Source: a virus
Virus record (IMG/VR): IMGVR_UViG_3300025151_008576
Location: 1-21,820 of that record
DNA length: 21,820 bases
Reading direction: 5' to 3' (one strand)
Shown: positions 1-7,763 of the stretch, piece after piece
Layout: each line of letters begins with the position of its first letter
Numbering within the stretch: position 1 is the first letter of the stretch
Program-made: the position numbers and the translations under genes
The notes under the pieces: generated by a model
Told to the model about the DNA's origin: nothing
The model's input: the letters and a program-made list of their open reading frames with translations, nothing else
Databases searched by the model: none

Positions 1-131
<131 letters not shown>

Positions 132-139
132 TTATAGCC

Positions 140-745
140 TTAAGAGGCTGTTTGTGTTTTAAATATATCCATATTTCTTAAATCAGGCCAGTCTTCCCAT
201 TCCCATTTCCGAGGAGTCTTTTTTATGGCTCTCTCTATCTTATTAAGACCCTGTAATGCTGTCTCAGGTGTCATGTAGTAATGGTATCCCATCGTGGAAA
301 TATTTTGATCTCTCCAAGGTTTATCGGGGATTCTGCCATCATACGACATTTTCTTTAGCTCATCAGCCTCTTCCTTATCATCAGTCAGAATCATACCGCC
401 CCTGCCTAAGCTCAAATGTTTTTGAAACTGGAAACTTAAACACATTAAGGTTCCAGGAATGTAACCACCTTCTTTCCAATAAACAGCGGCATCAACAATG
501 TTAGTATTACCTATAAAATAATAATCTTTCCACTCTTTTGAATCCCAATGCCATTCGATTCCTAGCTTCTCACCTAAAAAGGGAATAGAGATATATGTAC
601 GAGTAGGAAAACTTACGTTATCAGCTTTGTGATAGCGTAAACATAACTCAATAGCGTGAGTGCAGCAATCCACTGCGACTGCATATTTTGCCCCGTAAAA
701 CCGAGCGATTGATTTTTCAAAGACCTCTACAACATCAAAATTCAT
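140..745 (-). CDS. Compact DegT/DnrJ/EryC1-type PLP-dependent aminotransferase-like protein
   Basis: The 201-residue product shows the DegT order of motifs: an N-terminal FEKSIARFYGAKYAVAV segment (9-25), a VDAA motif with Asp85 in the place of the PLP-ring aspartate, SFQFQKHLSLGRGG (104-117) with Lys109 as the probable Schiff-base lysine, and GYHYYMTPETALQGLNKIE as the counterpart of the GyNyRMsdlqAA segment. Family members usually aminate 4-keto sugars or act as sugar dehydratases and are about 370 residues long. This one stops shortly after the large domain and lacks most of the small C-terminal domain. I see no frameshift or leftover coding sequence downstream, so the short form looks natural. 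The start ATG overlaps the upstream methyltransferase stop as ATGA. With gmd next to it, a 4-keto sugar substrate is plausible but unproven. Confidence 0.8.
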   Translation of the reverse strand: MNFDVVEVFEKSIARFYGAKYAVAVDCCTHAIELCLRYHKADNVSFPTRTYISIPFLGEKLGIEWHWDSKEWKDYYFIGNTNIVDAAVYWKEGGYIPGTLMCLSFQFQKHLSLGRGGMILTDDKEEADELKKMSYDGRIPDKPWRDQNISTMGYHYYMTPETALQGLNKIERAIKKTPRKWEWEDWPDLRNMDIFKTQTAS

Positions 746-1269
746 TTTTTAGCCTCTACATTCAAACTTATTAAAATGCCGTGTTCTTTATCCATATGTG
801 GAATATATGCTTGGGAGTGATCGTCAAACTCTGCATGGTCGGTCTCTCTCCAGTCATACCTATTAACTGTTCTAAATCCAGATGCTTTTAGGAAGGTTTT
901 TAGGCTAGAAAAATCATACACCGTCTTATGATAAAAGGGAGGAGTTCCCATTTCACCATACAAGGGACCTAAAAACATACTAAGCGAGTAACCATTTTTA
1001 TACAAGTTACAAATCGCCGCAAAATCAGGGACAGCGAGCCTTAAGACACCTCCTGGCTTGAGGCATCGTCGCCACTCTTTAATAACAATTTCAGCCTCTT
1101 TCCTTGAGAAATATTCAAATAAGTGAGCAGCATAAATAACATCACAAGTATTATCAGCGAAAGGAAGAACTCTGACACTCTTATGGACTATATGATCATA
1201 ATCAGCTTGATCTATGTGAATCCAATCGGTCCCAAAATTTCTTTTACCGCAACCTAAATGCAACTTCAT
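742..1269 (-). CDS. Class I SAM-dependent methyltransferase
   Basis: The 175-residue product opens with LHLGCGKRNFGTDWIHID (3-20), the glycine-rich SAM-binding motif I and the acidic end of strand beta-2. It continues with LPFADNTCDVIYAAHLFEYF (motif II/III region) and LKPGGVLRLAVPD (about 75-87). This is the Methyltransf_11 layout used by many small methyltransferases in polysaccharide clusters. The acceptor cannot be read from the sequence. The setting between a cupin and a DegT-like gene suggests a sugar or a sugar-nucleotide intermediate. The start overlaps the cupin stop as ATGA, and its own stop overlaps the DegT start the same way. The family call is secure; the substrate is unknown. 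Confidence 0.88.
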   Translation of the reverse strand: MKLHLGCGKRNFGTDWIHIDQADYDHIVHKSVRVLPFADNTCDVIYAAHLFEYFSRKEAEIVIKEWRRCLKPGGVLRLAVPDFAAICNLYKNGYSLSMFLGPLYGEMGTPPFYHKTVYDFSSLKTFLKASGFRTVNRYDWRETDHAEFDDHSQAYIPHMDKEHGILISLNVEAKK

Positions 1270-1676
1270 AGAAATACCTTATCCATAGCCTGACCCTCGT
1301 AAGGACCAGTCTTATACTCATACACCAAGGTATCATCCTCTAGAATTTCATAGGTGTGACCTCCTTCTAAGGTAAAGGAAGAATCACCAGCGTTTAAGGT
1401 ATGAGTTTCTAGTAACTCTCCATCTATATCGTAAAAGAATACCTTTACGCTTCCTCGAATAACCACCCAACTCTCTTGCGCTATAACTCGTTTAACGCTT
1501 GGTGATTTCCAGATATGCTTATGTGGCTTAAAGGTCTGACCCTCATCCATTTTTAAGTAAGAACATTGAATGAATTGATCGGCATCAACTAATTCAGTCC
1601 TCTTTTCTGTGAACTCATCTGCTCGATATACCATATGAAGCAGAGCATCTTTTACTTTTGATTTTACTTTAATCAT
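1266..1676 (-). CDS. Small cupin-fold protein, WbuC-like
   Basis: The 136-residue product has a single cupin barrel. The first motif includes FKPHKH (49-54) and a downstream Glu68 in AQESWVVIRG. The second motif runs through LNAGDSSFTLEGGHTYEIL (94-112) with His107. His52, His54, Glu68 and His107 could make the usual metal site. Small cupins of this kind (WbuC family) occur in O-antigen and capsule clusters; some relatives are sugar-nucleotide epimerases or isomerases, and many have no known reaction. The start ATG directly follows the upstream deacetylase stop (TAA-ATG) and the stop overlaps the methyltransferase start. I assign the fold, not the reaction. Confidence 0.8.
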   Translation of the reverse strand: MIKVKSKVKDALLHMVYRADEFTEKRTELVDADQFIQCSYLKMDEGQTFKPHKHIWKSPSVKRVIAQESWVVIRGSVKVFFYDIDGELLETHTLNAGDSSFTLEGGHTYEILEDDTLVYEYKTGPYEGQAMDKVFL

Positions 1677-2309
1677 TTAATCTACCATCCATTTAACTAC
1701 CTGAAAAGCTTCAGCATATCTGCACCCTACTTCCATACCACTATTCTTATTTTTTGTGATGGCAAAATCAACCCAGTCTTCTCCTCTTCGGTCAACTTCA
1801 GTTTTGTGAGCTAAAATGCTTCTTCTTTTTATATCTATGTAATCAGAAATATCAATATAGAAATTATCTATAAACTCAGTTAAAGATTTATACCAATTAC
1901 TTCTGTACATTAAGATGCGAGGGCAATGCCTTGCTGCGTTTAAGCTCGCTTTACCTATAGCACTATGATCCTGGTGAACATCATGCTGCCAATGAGTTAT
2001 AACTGTATCAATATCCCACTCATTAATTAACTCATTTAAACGCTCTATTAAATCAACACCATATTCTACTTTTTTTGTTTCATACATTAAACAGCGAAGC
2101 TCTGTAACGCCTAAGACTTCTGCGGCTTCTTTGCCCTCTCGGTGAGCTTGATCTTTAGATCTTAATACAGTGCCATCAAAAGAAGAATAATCGCTCTCAG
2201 TAATAACCACTGAATAAACTTTATGGCCTTTCTCTAGATAACTAGCTATTGCCCCCGCACAGCCCAACTCAATATCATCGTAGTGGGCTCCTATCGCTAA
2301 AATGTTCAT
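1677..2309 (-). CDS. PIG-L/LmbE-family zinc-dependent deacetylase
   Basis: The 210-residue protein begins MNILAIGAHYDDIELGCAG, the PIG-L zinc motif with Tyr10 in place of the usual proline of AHPDDE. The second motif is HWQHDVHQDHSAIG (106-119), carrying Asp110, His112, Asp114 and His115. His9, Asp12 and His112 or His115 should hold the zinc. The family removes N-acetyl (or other acyl) groups from amino sugars, for example GlcNAc-PI, GlcNAc-inositol and bacillithiol or LPS intermediates. Length is normal. The start overlaps the DUF218-like stop as ATGA. With NeuB, NeuA and an ATP-grasp enzyme nearby, it may deacetylate an amino sugar or a nonulosonate precursor before re-acylation; that link is inference. 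Confidence 0.88.
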   Translation of the reverse strand: MNILAIGAHYDDIELGCAGAIASYLEKGHKVYSVVITESDYSSFDGTVLRSKDQAHREGKEAAEVLGVTELRCLMYETKKVEYGVDLIERLNELINEWDIDTVITHWQHDVHQDHSAIGKASLNAARHCPRILMYRSNWYKSLTEFIDNFYIDISDYIDIKRRSILAHKTEVDRRGEDWVDFAITKNKNSGMEVGCRYAEAFQVVKWMVD

Positions 2310-2824
2310 GTATATAATTTATGTTTTTTAAATATAGTGTTTTTTATTTCACTAAACTTATTATAGTCTACCCGATTAAATAGAGACAAAAATGACTGCA
2401 AACTATCTAGCTGGCCTCTAATGGCTGCTGGATCATTAAGTTTTTCAGTACGAACATAAGCATAATCAACAGAAACATCACTACCAAGAATGAAATCAAA
2501 AACGATCTTAGCTCGGTATTTTAAATGATAATCTGATGATACTACAGTAACCTTATCCCCTTCACATAAATACCTTTCTTTCAGATAGTAGGCTTCACCT
2601 ATCGTATCCTTACTTCTAGTCTGTAGCAAAATACGATCTGTGCGTGACATAAGATCATCATATTGATTCAAACGCATGGAAACTTCCAGGGACAGGGCTG
2701 CTTCACTATTGATAACAAGGTAAGCCTGTGGATCAGACAAGGCTATCTTTATGCCCACATCTAATCTATCGAAAAACTCAACCCCTAAATCTTTTTGAGA
2801 TAATACTGTTATGTAATGCTTCAT
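2306..2824 (-). CDS. DUF218/YdcF-like protein
   Basis: The 172-residue product carries a segment TRSKDTIGEAYYLKERYL (69-86) followed by KVTVVSSDYHLKYRAKIVF (91-109). This matches the pattern ExxSxNTxEN...VTSxxHxxRA of the DUF218 (YdcF/SanA/ElyC) fold. Known members affect envelope glycan or carrier-lipid steps or bind SAM, but biochemical roles are poorly defined. No signal peptide or membrane segment is visible, so it is probably cytosolic, unlike SanA or ElyC. Start and stop overlap both neighbours (TAATG upstream, ATGA downstream), so it is translated with the sugar genes. The fold call is moderate; no function is claimed. Confidence 0.65.
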   Translation of the reverse strand: MKHYITVLSQKDLGVEFFDRLDVGIKIALSDPQAYLVINSEAALSLEVSMRLNQYDDLMSRTDRILLQTRSKDTIGEAYYLKERYLCEGDKVTVVSSDYHLKYRAKIVFDFILGSDVSVDYAYVRTEKLNDPAAIRGQLDSLQSFLSLFNRVDYNKFSEIKNTIFKKHKLYT

Positions 2825-3729
2825 TAAATTTCAGAAAGAATCCTGTAAACGGTATCATCTTTATATTGTAAATCTCTTTCAGAGATTTTCTCATTAGTGG
2901 CAACAGAAAGAGATAGCGATGGAATATTAACACCATTGCATTTCGTAATGCTCAGGCTTCCTGCACACCTAGGATTAATTTCTAGCAACTTAAATTCGCC
3001 AAAATTATCCTGCTTAAATTGTATATTTATAGGCCCATAAAACTTTAAATTCTCTGTGATTCTTTCTACATACTGAACTAATTTATCGTTGTGTATACTC
3101 CTACCCACAGAACAGATGCCTCCCTTTGTCGCCATTCTAACTCTAGGGCATGCCACAACCAAACGTCCCTCAGAATCACACACAGCATCTACAGTAACTT
3201 CATCACCAGGTAAAAACTCCTGAATCAATAAACGATCTTTTTCTAACCCTCGCTCTTCAAACAATCCAATCACTAGATCTGCTTCTTCGACTGTACAAAC
3301 TTTAAATACATCTCTAGATCCACGCGACACAGAGGGACGAATGATTGCTGGGTAAGACTCTGGGTAGTTGGGTGTGGGTATAACTTTTTTTAAACGATTA
3401 ATAGTCTTTATCTTATCCAAACAAGTGCTAATGCTCTCGGAGTCCGAGATGATAGCCTGTGGTATTTTGTGCAAATTAGAGGCAAAAATAATTAGTTCTT
3501 CATCAACATTAGGGAAAATAAAATCAATCTTATTCTTATCAATTACAGAAGATACTGCCTCTAAGAACTTAGGATCTTGGGCAGGTGGAAGCACTACGCT
3601 CTCCTGTGCCAACCTTAACCCAGCAGCGTTTTTATCGCAATCAGCAGCAACAACATAGTGATCCTCACAAAGCGATCTGATTGTAGCGATACCAGAATCA
3701 CCCCCTGCCCCTGTAACTAAAATGTTCAA
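2824..3729 (-). CDS. ATP-grasp domain protein (carbamoyl-phosphate-synthase-like/PylC-like)
   Basis: The protein (about 301 residues) opens MNILVTGAGGDSGIATIRSL, the Rossmann-like pre-ATP-grasp domain. It then shows YPAIIRPSVSRGSRDVF (ATP lysine/glycine loop region, with Arg in place of the usual Lys), LIQEFLPGDEVTVDAVCD and FKLLEINPRCAGS (metal-binding Glu and Asn-Pro-Arg). ATP-grasp enzymes activate a carboxylate as acyl phosphate and couple it to an amine or thiol. Next to NeuB and near a deacetylase it could attach an amino-acid or acyl group to an amino sugar, which is inference. Start choice: a TTG at 3729 overlaps the NeuB stop as TTGA and has a GGAG five bases upstream. A GTG at 3741 would add four residues but lacks a ribosome site. 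Confidence 0.85.
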   Translation of the reverse strand: MNILVTGAGGDSGIATIRSLCEDHYVVAADCDKNAAGLRLAQESVVLPPAQDPKFLEAVSSVIDKNKIDFIFPNVDEELIIFASNLHKIPQAIISDSESISTCLDKIKTINRLKKVIPTPNYPESYPAIIRPSVSRGSRDVFKVCTVEEADLVIGLFEERGLEKDRLLIQEFLPGDEVTVDAVCDSEGRLVVACPRVRMATKGGICSVGRSIHNDKLVQYVERITENLKFYGPINIQFKQDNFGEFKLLEINPRCAGSLSITKCNGVNIPSLSLSVATNEKISERDLQYKDDTVYRILSEI

Positions 3730-4697
3730 GTCATCTCCCACTCTAAGATATCATTTATCTTTAAATCACACTTCAAAGTTCTACCTACTAAGTTACTCAG
3801 ATGTTTAGAATCAATCCCGCCTGGACTCTTTGTTTGCAAACAAATGAAATCATTATCTTTTATTAGATCACCCTGCTTAAGGTTTGTTCGGCTGATAAGT
3901 TTTCTTCTCTTTTGTGAAGCCATCATGCGCTCATCTAGGGATAAAGTCCTTGTATCAGACCCCAATAAAATCTCTGCCTCTCTTATTCGAGTCATCATCT
4001 CTTTAAGCATGGAAGGATCAACCCCAACCAAGTGATCAGCACCGTCTTGAGTCCTATCTAAAGTAAAATGCTTTTCAATTACGGTTGCCCCTAGAGTAAC
4101 TGCTAAAACTGGAGCCTCTACTCCAATCGTATGGTCTGAATAGCCCACCGTGTTGGAAAACTTTTTAAGATACTTAATATTATTTAAATTAGCATTTTCT
4201 ATTGGAGTGGGATACAACGAAGAACAGTGCATTAAGCATACTAGATGACCTAAACCACTTAGTAAATCTACAGCGTGTTGTATTTCTTCAGGTGTTGACA
4301 TACCAGTAGACAAGTAAACGGGCTTTCCTTTTTTAGAAACCTTTTTTAATAATCTGTCATAAACTAAATCTAAAGAAGATATTTTAAACGCATTTACCCC
4401 TATAGAATCTAATAAGTCTACAGAGTCTAGGCTTTCTGGGGTGGACAAGAAATGAATCCCGTACTCATCACAAAAACTTTTTATTTGCAGGTGTTCTTCT
4501 TTAGTTCTATGCAAAGACTCTAGCATCTTGAAATACGTTTTAGTATTATCATTTAATACCATTAAATCTTTAGCTACAATTGTCTGTATCTTGATGGCAT
4601 TAACACCGTTTTCTGAAGCTATTTTAATCATCTCTCTAGCTTCGTCCATCGAACTGTAAGTCCTGGCTATTTCTAAAATAACATATGTCTTATTCAT
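3726..4697 (-). CDS. neuB: NeuB-type nonulosonic acid (sialic-acid-like) synthase
   Basis: The 323-residue protein has the NeuB TIM barrel followed by a C-terminal SAF (antifreeze-like) domain. Visible motifs are IKIQT (36-40), FLSTPESL (83-90), FKISSLD (104-110), YLSTGMST (128-135), GYSDHTIG (185-192) and IEKHFTLDRTQDGADH (207-222). His189 and His210 are spaced like the two metal-binding histidines of meningococcal NeuB. The SAF part (about 265-323) contains GDLIKDNDF and LVGRTL. The family condenses PEP with an N-acetylhexosamine or bacillosamine derivative to make Neu5Ac, legionaminate or pseudaminate. The product cannot be told from the sequence. Odd: the normally conserved NHNG near residue 13 is replaced by RTYS. 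It overlaps the phosphatase gene by 8 bases. Confidence 0.92.
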   Translation of the reverse strand: MNKTYVILEIARTYSSMDEAREMIKIASENGVNAIKIQTIVAKDLMVLNDNTKTYFKMLESLHRTKEEHLQIKSFCDEYGIHFLSTPESLDSVDLLDSIGVNAFKISSLDLVYDRLLKKVSKKGKPVYLSTGMSTPEEIQHAVDLLSGLGHLVCLMHCSSLYPTPIENANLNNIKYLKKFSNTVGYSDHTIGVEAPVLAVTLGATVIEKHFTLDRTQDGADHLVGVDPSMLKEMMTRIREAEILLGSDTRTLSLDERMMASQKRRKLISRTNLKQGDLIKDNDFICLQTKSPGGIDSKHLSNLVGRTLKCDLKINDILEWEMT

Positions 4698-5172
4698 TTA
4701 TTGTCTCTAAGATTGTATCTATAGCCTCTCTAACAGCGCCATTCCCACCTAAGTTTTTCGTTACAAACCCACCGTAATTCGAACAGGTTACTTTTACTCT
4801 TGGTAGAGCATCTCCAACAGCAATAGGCAACGCAACTTTTTCTAATAAGGGGATATCATTAACATCGTCCCCAATAAAACAAAGCTCCGAGGCCATATCA
4901 ATCCCGTGCTTGTCGCAAAACTCCTGCGCTACCGAGATTTTATCATGACAGCGATAATAAACATCTGAAATTTTTAATTTACGGGCTCTATCAAATATTA
5001 ATCTCCACTCATCCGCAGTTGCAATGGCAAACTCTATGCCCTGCTTTTGAGCCAAATCAATCCCTTTACCATCACGAACAGAAAAGCTTTTAGCAATACC
5101 ATTATCAAAATAATATTTCTTGCCGTCTGTTAGCACTCCATCAACATCTAGTATTATCCCTTTGATTTTCAT
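4690..5172 (-). CDS. KdsC-like HAD phosphatase
   Basis: The 160-residue protein is a C0-type HAD phosphatase of the KdsC/NeuA-C-terminal family. It shows DVDGVLTDG (9-17) with nucleophile Asp9 and acid/base Asp11, VRDGKGIDLA (32-41), Thr52 as motif II, Lys78 (HDKI), GDDVNDIPLL (101-110) and a C-terminal GGNGAVREAID. Relatives dephosphorylate KDO-8-phosphate or 9-phospho-nonulosonates, as tetramers in the cytosol. Here it sits between NeuB and a radical SAM gene, so dephosphorylation of a nonulosonate 9-phosphate is the natural reading. The usual ISGR/ITGR after motif II is ATADEWR here, so substrate contacts may differ. The start overlaps the upstream radical SAM stop as ATGA. Confidence 0.88.
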   Translation of the reverse strand: MKIKGIILDVDGVLTDGKKYYFDNGIAKSFSVRDGKGIDLAQKQGIEFAIATADEWRLIFDRARKLKISDVYYRCHDKISVAQEFCDKHGIDMASELCFIGDDVNDIPLLEKVALPIAVGDALPRVKVTCSNYGGFVTKNLGGNGAVREAIDTILETINE

Positions 5173-6329
5173 GATTTCTTCTTTTTATTCTTAGAGGGGA
5201 GTAAAGCCCTTTTGCCTTTTTCTGGGTTATCAATACCTTCATACCATAGTTCTCCATCATCAGGCTTTTCTCTACCTCCCAAACGAGAAATGTTTGGATC
5301 TTGCCCAACATACTTCCGCAGCATTAAAGTACGATCTTCTAACTGAACAGGGTGATCCTCCATTAACCCGCCATGACAACAATCACCACACGATTCGAAC
5401 TTATCAAAAGCGGTCTTCGTTGCATGAGCTTCACGCAAAGCGGTCATCTTTTCACCTGTCCAAATAGAGGCTAAGGATTCTGTTTTTACATCTCCAATAA
5501 AATCCCTAGCAAGATAATCACTAACACAAGGGAAGACTTGCCCGTTATAACCTATAGTCATTCGCTGCCAAGGGGAAGGACAAACAAACTCAGGATCTCT
5601 AGGGAAGTTTCTCATGTCATCTGCTCTGTCCTCGTCGGCTATACAGTTAACTCTATGAACTAAAGGCTCCCAGAATTTAAAGAACTCTGCTGGATCATGT
5701 TCTATAGTAGAAAGGATTGTTTGAATTCTAATTAAAGGTTTTTTTAATCCCCGCTCCTCTCGGATTGAGTTAATCTTTTTAATCTTATCAACAAGATCAT
5801 AGAACTTGGCAGGATGCCTAATTCTGTTATAACTCTCCTCCATACCATCAACGGAGAAGCTAATCCAATCTAACCCTGAGTCTACAACTTCATGAAGGTC
5901 ATGATCATTCATACTCTCACCATTAGACAAAGTTGCTACATCCTTAATACCAGCAGCTTTAGCGTAGCGCACCATCTTCCAAATGCTTTTGTTTAGATGA
6001 GGCTCTCCTCTCCAACTTAGTTTAATAGAATATACTCCTTGCTTTGCGGCTTCATCAACAACTTTCTTAAACACCCACCAAGGCATGATGCCTTTAAGGT
6101 CTTCTGCCATGACTCCATTACCTGTAGGGCACATGGGGCATCTTAACTGACAGGCAGACGCTAACTCAACGTCTAAATGTGTTGGGAACGATGCTACCCT
6201 CTGGTACTTAGGAAAATAATGCCATTTAATCCTATCAATGGTATGAGCAATAATATTTCCTTGACCTAAGAAATATTTTAATCTACCCCACTTACTGGTC
6301 AGGGAAAAGTAATCTTTATTTGTCTTCAT
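5169..6329 (-). CDS. Radical SAM/SPASM-domain enzyme
   Basis: The 386-residue protein has the radical SAM cluster motif CxxxCxxC at Cys60, Cys64 and Cys67 (ACQLRCPMCPTG), a GEPHLN strand-2 motif (GEP-type) and the barrel segments LSNGESM and ISFSVDG. A SPASM-type C-terminal domain contains FVCPSPWQRM, YNGQVFPCVSD and FESCGDCCHGG, which can hold one or more auxiliary Fe-S clusters. It ends in a very lysine-rich tail. SPASM enzymes carry out oxidations, carbon-carbon bond formation or dehydrogenation, and similar genes are found in polysaccharide and nonulosonate islands without known reactions. It needs a low-potential electron donor; the ferredoxin at 17607-17861 is a candidate. It overlaps the NeuA gene by 14 bases, and the ribosome site is weak. 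The substrate is unknown. Confidence 0.9.
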   Translation of the reverse strand: MKTNKDYFSLTSKWGRLKYFLGQGNIIAHTIDRIKWHYFPKYQRVASFPTHLDVELASACQLRCPMCPTGNGVMAEDLKGIMPWWVFKKVVDEAAKQGVYSIKLSWRGEPHLNKSIWKMVRYAKAAGIKDVATLSNGESMNDHDLHEVVDSGLDWISFSVDGMEESYNRIRHPAKFYDLVDKIKKINSIREERGLKKPLIRIQTILSTIEHDPAEFFKFWEPLVHRVNCIADEDRADDMRNFPRDPEFVCPSPWQRMTIGYNGQVFPCVSDYLARDFIGDVKTESLASIWTGEKMTALREAHATKTAFDKFESCGDCCHGGLMEDHPVQLEDRTLMLRKYVGQDPNISRLGGREKPDDGELWYEGIDNPEKGKRALLPSKNKKKKS

Positions 6330-6993
6330 TTATTATCGTTTGCGCTAATAAAAAATCTAAGGGTTCGTCTATATCAACACCCTCTTTACTGCTTACTACT
6401 ACGCCTCCCCAGGAAGCATCATTTAGCGAAGTCTGCTTTATGATACACTTGGGAGTGGTCCCATATACTGCGCCTCGCATCATATAGGTGTCTGGGAGAT
6501 CTTGTCTCTGCTTAAATATATCATCAGAACTAATCACGGGCTTAACTTTATCGTCAACCAAAACTCTACACCTGTGAGGATGATCCCTTGTAGGAGATAA
6601 AGTTACTACCCAGTCTGACGAGCCCTCATGGACTTTTTTAATTACCTCATCAATAGTCTTTGATGATCTGAACGGGTAAGTAGGCTCCAAAATTAATACA
6701 ACATCATAGATAGATTCCATCTGACTCAATACATAATAGATCACATCAGGAATAAGTGGTGTTTGATCGTCTGCATAATTTTTGTCTCTTTGTTTCCAAG
6801 AAGCATTAAACTTTTCAGCAACAGCACCGATCTCAGGATCATCGGTAGACACAATGATATCAGTCACATACTCAGAATGTTGAGCAGCTTTAATCGTGTG
6901 AGCTATCAAAGGTAAACCACCCAAAACTTTTATATTTTTTCTAGGAATACCCTTTGATCCTCCTCTAGCAGGTATAATAGCAAGAACTTTCAT
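6316..6993 (-). CDS. neuA: NeuA-type CMP-nonulosonate cytidylyltransferase
   Basis: The 225-residue protein starts with the CTP-binding signature IIPARGGSKGIPRKNIK (6-22). It continues with GGLPLIAHTI, IIVSTDDPEI, ILEPTYPFRS (usually PTSPLR) and a closing GVDIDEPLDFLLA, which carries the Mg-binding aspartates. These are hallmarks of CMP-sialic/legionaminic/pseudaminic acid synthetases (NeuA, LegF, PseF). Length is that of a single-domain enzyme, and the phosphatase often fused to NeuA is encoded separately just downstream. It supplies the CMP-activated sugar for a glycosyltransferase, possibly the adjacent DUF115-like gene, whose stop overlaps this start as ATGA. CMP-KDO synthetase is less likely because of the IPRKN motif and the presence of NeuB. 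Confidence 0.92.
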   Translation of the reverse strand: MKVLAIIPARGGSKGIPRKNIKVLGGLPLIAHTIKAAQHSEYVTDIIVSTDDPEIGAVAEKFNASWKQRDKNYADDQTPLIPDVIYYVLSQMESIYDVVLILEPTYPFRSSKTIDEVIKKVHEGSSDWVVTLSPTRDHPHRCRVLVDDKVKPVISSDDIFKQRQDLPDTYMMRGAVYGTTPKCIIKQTSLNDASWGGVVVSSKEGVDIDEPLDFLLAQTIINEDK

Positions 6994-7763
6994 AGCTTAA
7001 TAACGGTCGCCCCTGCATCTGCAACAATACTATCCTCTTCGATACATTGTATCTCTACACCATATTGCTTGGCTTGTTCAAAAACGGATTTGAACTTACT
7101 TAAGGTAAGATCGTACTCTGTAAGAAACAGAGGCTCCTTGCCATTAGGATGGTACGCTTCTGGAAGGGACATAGGATCAATGTTGATATTAATAAAATCA
7201 TCAATGTCGCCATTCGCAAAATTGTCTGAAGCATACTTTTCCCTTAACTCTTGAATCTGTTCCCTTATTAAAGTGTTATATGGAGGAAACGAATAATAAT
7301 GATTAGCACTTCGATGATCAAAACCAAGATACACAATTTTCGCAGCACCCATTAAAACAGCTAAATGAGTGGCAGCAAACCCTATCTGTTCTGCACCTAT
7401 TATCCGTGTTTCATTTGTTACATTTCGTGTTAAATTGTCGTGAGTGGTTTTTACATTTTGTTGAGTTATTTGACAAATTTTATTCTGATTGCGTGTCTCA
7501 TTGTCGAGAAAAGGCTGCCCCTGGAAAAATCTGCACTCACAATCACCGAAAGACAAGTTAAACAACAAATGAACAAAATGTCCTGTCGAAAAATATGTTG
7601 TTTTTGGAAATGCTAGGTGACTCGCGTTAGTCCCTATGGAGATGCCATCGTTTATAGTTTGAATTTCATCATTCTTTAACTTACCGAGATGTGTGCCGTT
7701 TCCAATTATGTAAATGGTCTCACCTAAATGCTTATCTTTTATATCTGCTAAGTTTGTTATCAT
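6990..7763 (-). CDS. DUF115/MptE-like protein, possible nonulosonate (GT42-like) glycosyltransferase
   Basis: The product (257 residues from the ATG at 7763) starts with ETIYIIGNGTHLGKL, close to the GNGPSL nucleotide loop of DUF115 proteins and GT42 sialyltransferases. It has GISIGTNASHLAF and then TRIIGAEQIGFAATHLAVLM followed by GAAKIVYLGFDH, matching the second conserved block of DUF115 and the RITSG...IYLSGIDF block of GT42. The DUF115 fold is also the core of Maf flagellin nonulosonyltransferases. Lying directly beside NeuA, it is a reasonable candidate for using the CMP-sugar, but this is inference. Start choice: the ATG at 7763 overlaps the upstream stop as ATGA; an ATG at 7778 and a GTG at 7784 are also in frame. 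None has a good Shine-Dalgarno. Confidence 0.7.
   Translation of the reverse strand: MITNLADIKDKHLGETIYIIGNGTHLGKLKNDEIQTINDGISIGTNASHLAFPKTTYFSTGHFVHLLFNLSFGDCECRFFQGQPFLDNETRNQNKICQITQQNVKTTHDNLTRNVTNETRIIGAEQIGFAATHLAVLMGAAKIVYLGFDHRSANHYYSFPPYNTLIREQIQELREKYASDNFANGDIDDFININIDPMSLPEAYHPNGKEPLFLTEYDLTLSKFKSVFEQAKQYGVEIQCIEEDSIVADAGATVIKL

Noticed and set aside
3368-3658. Plus-strand open frame of 96 codons
   Set aside because: It lies antisense inside the ATP-grasp gene, has no recognisable motif and no ribosome site. The same holds for other plus-strand frames such as 256-504, 16584-16847 and 21090-21359.
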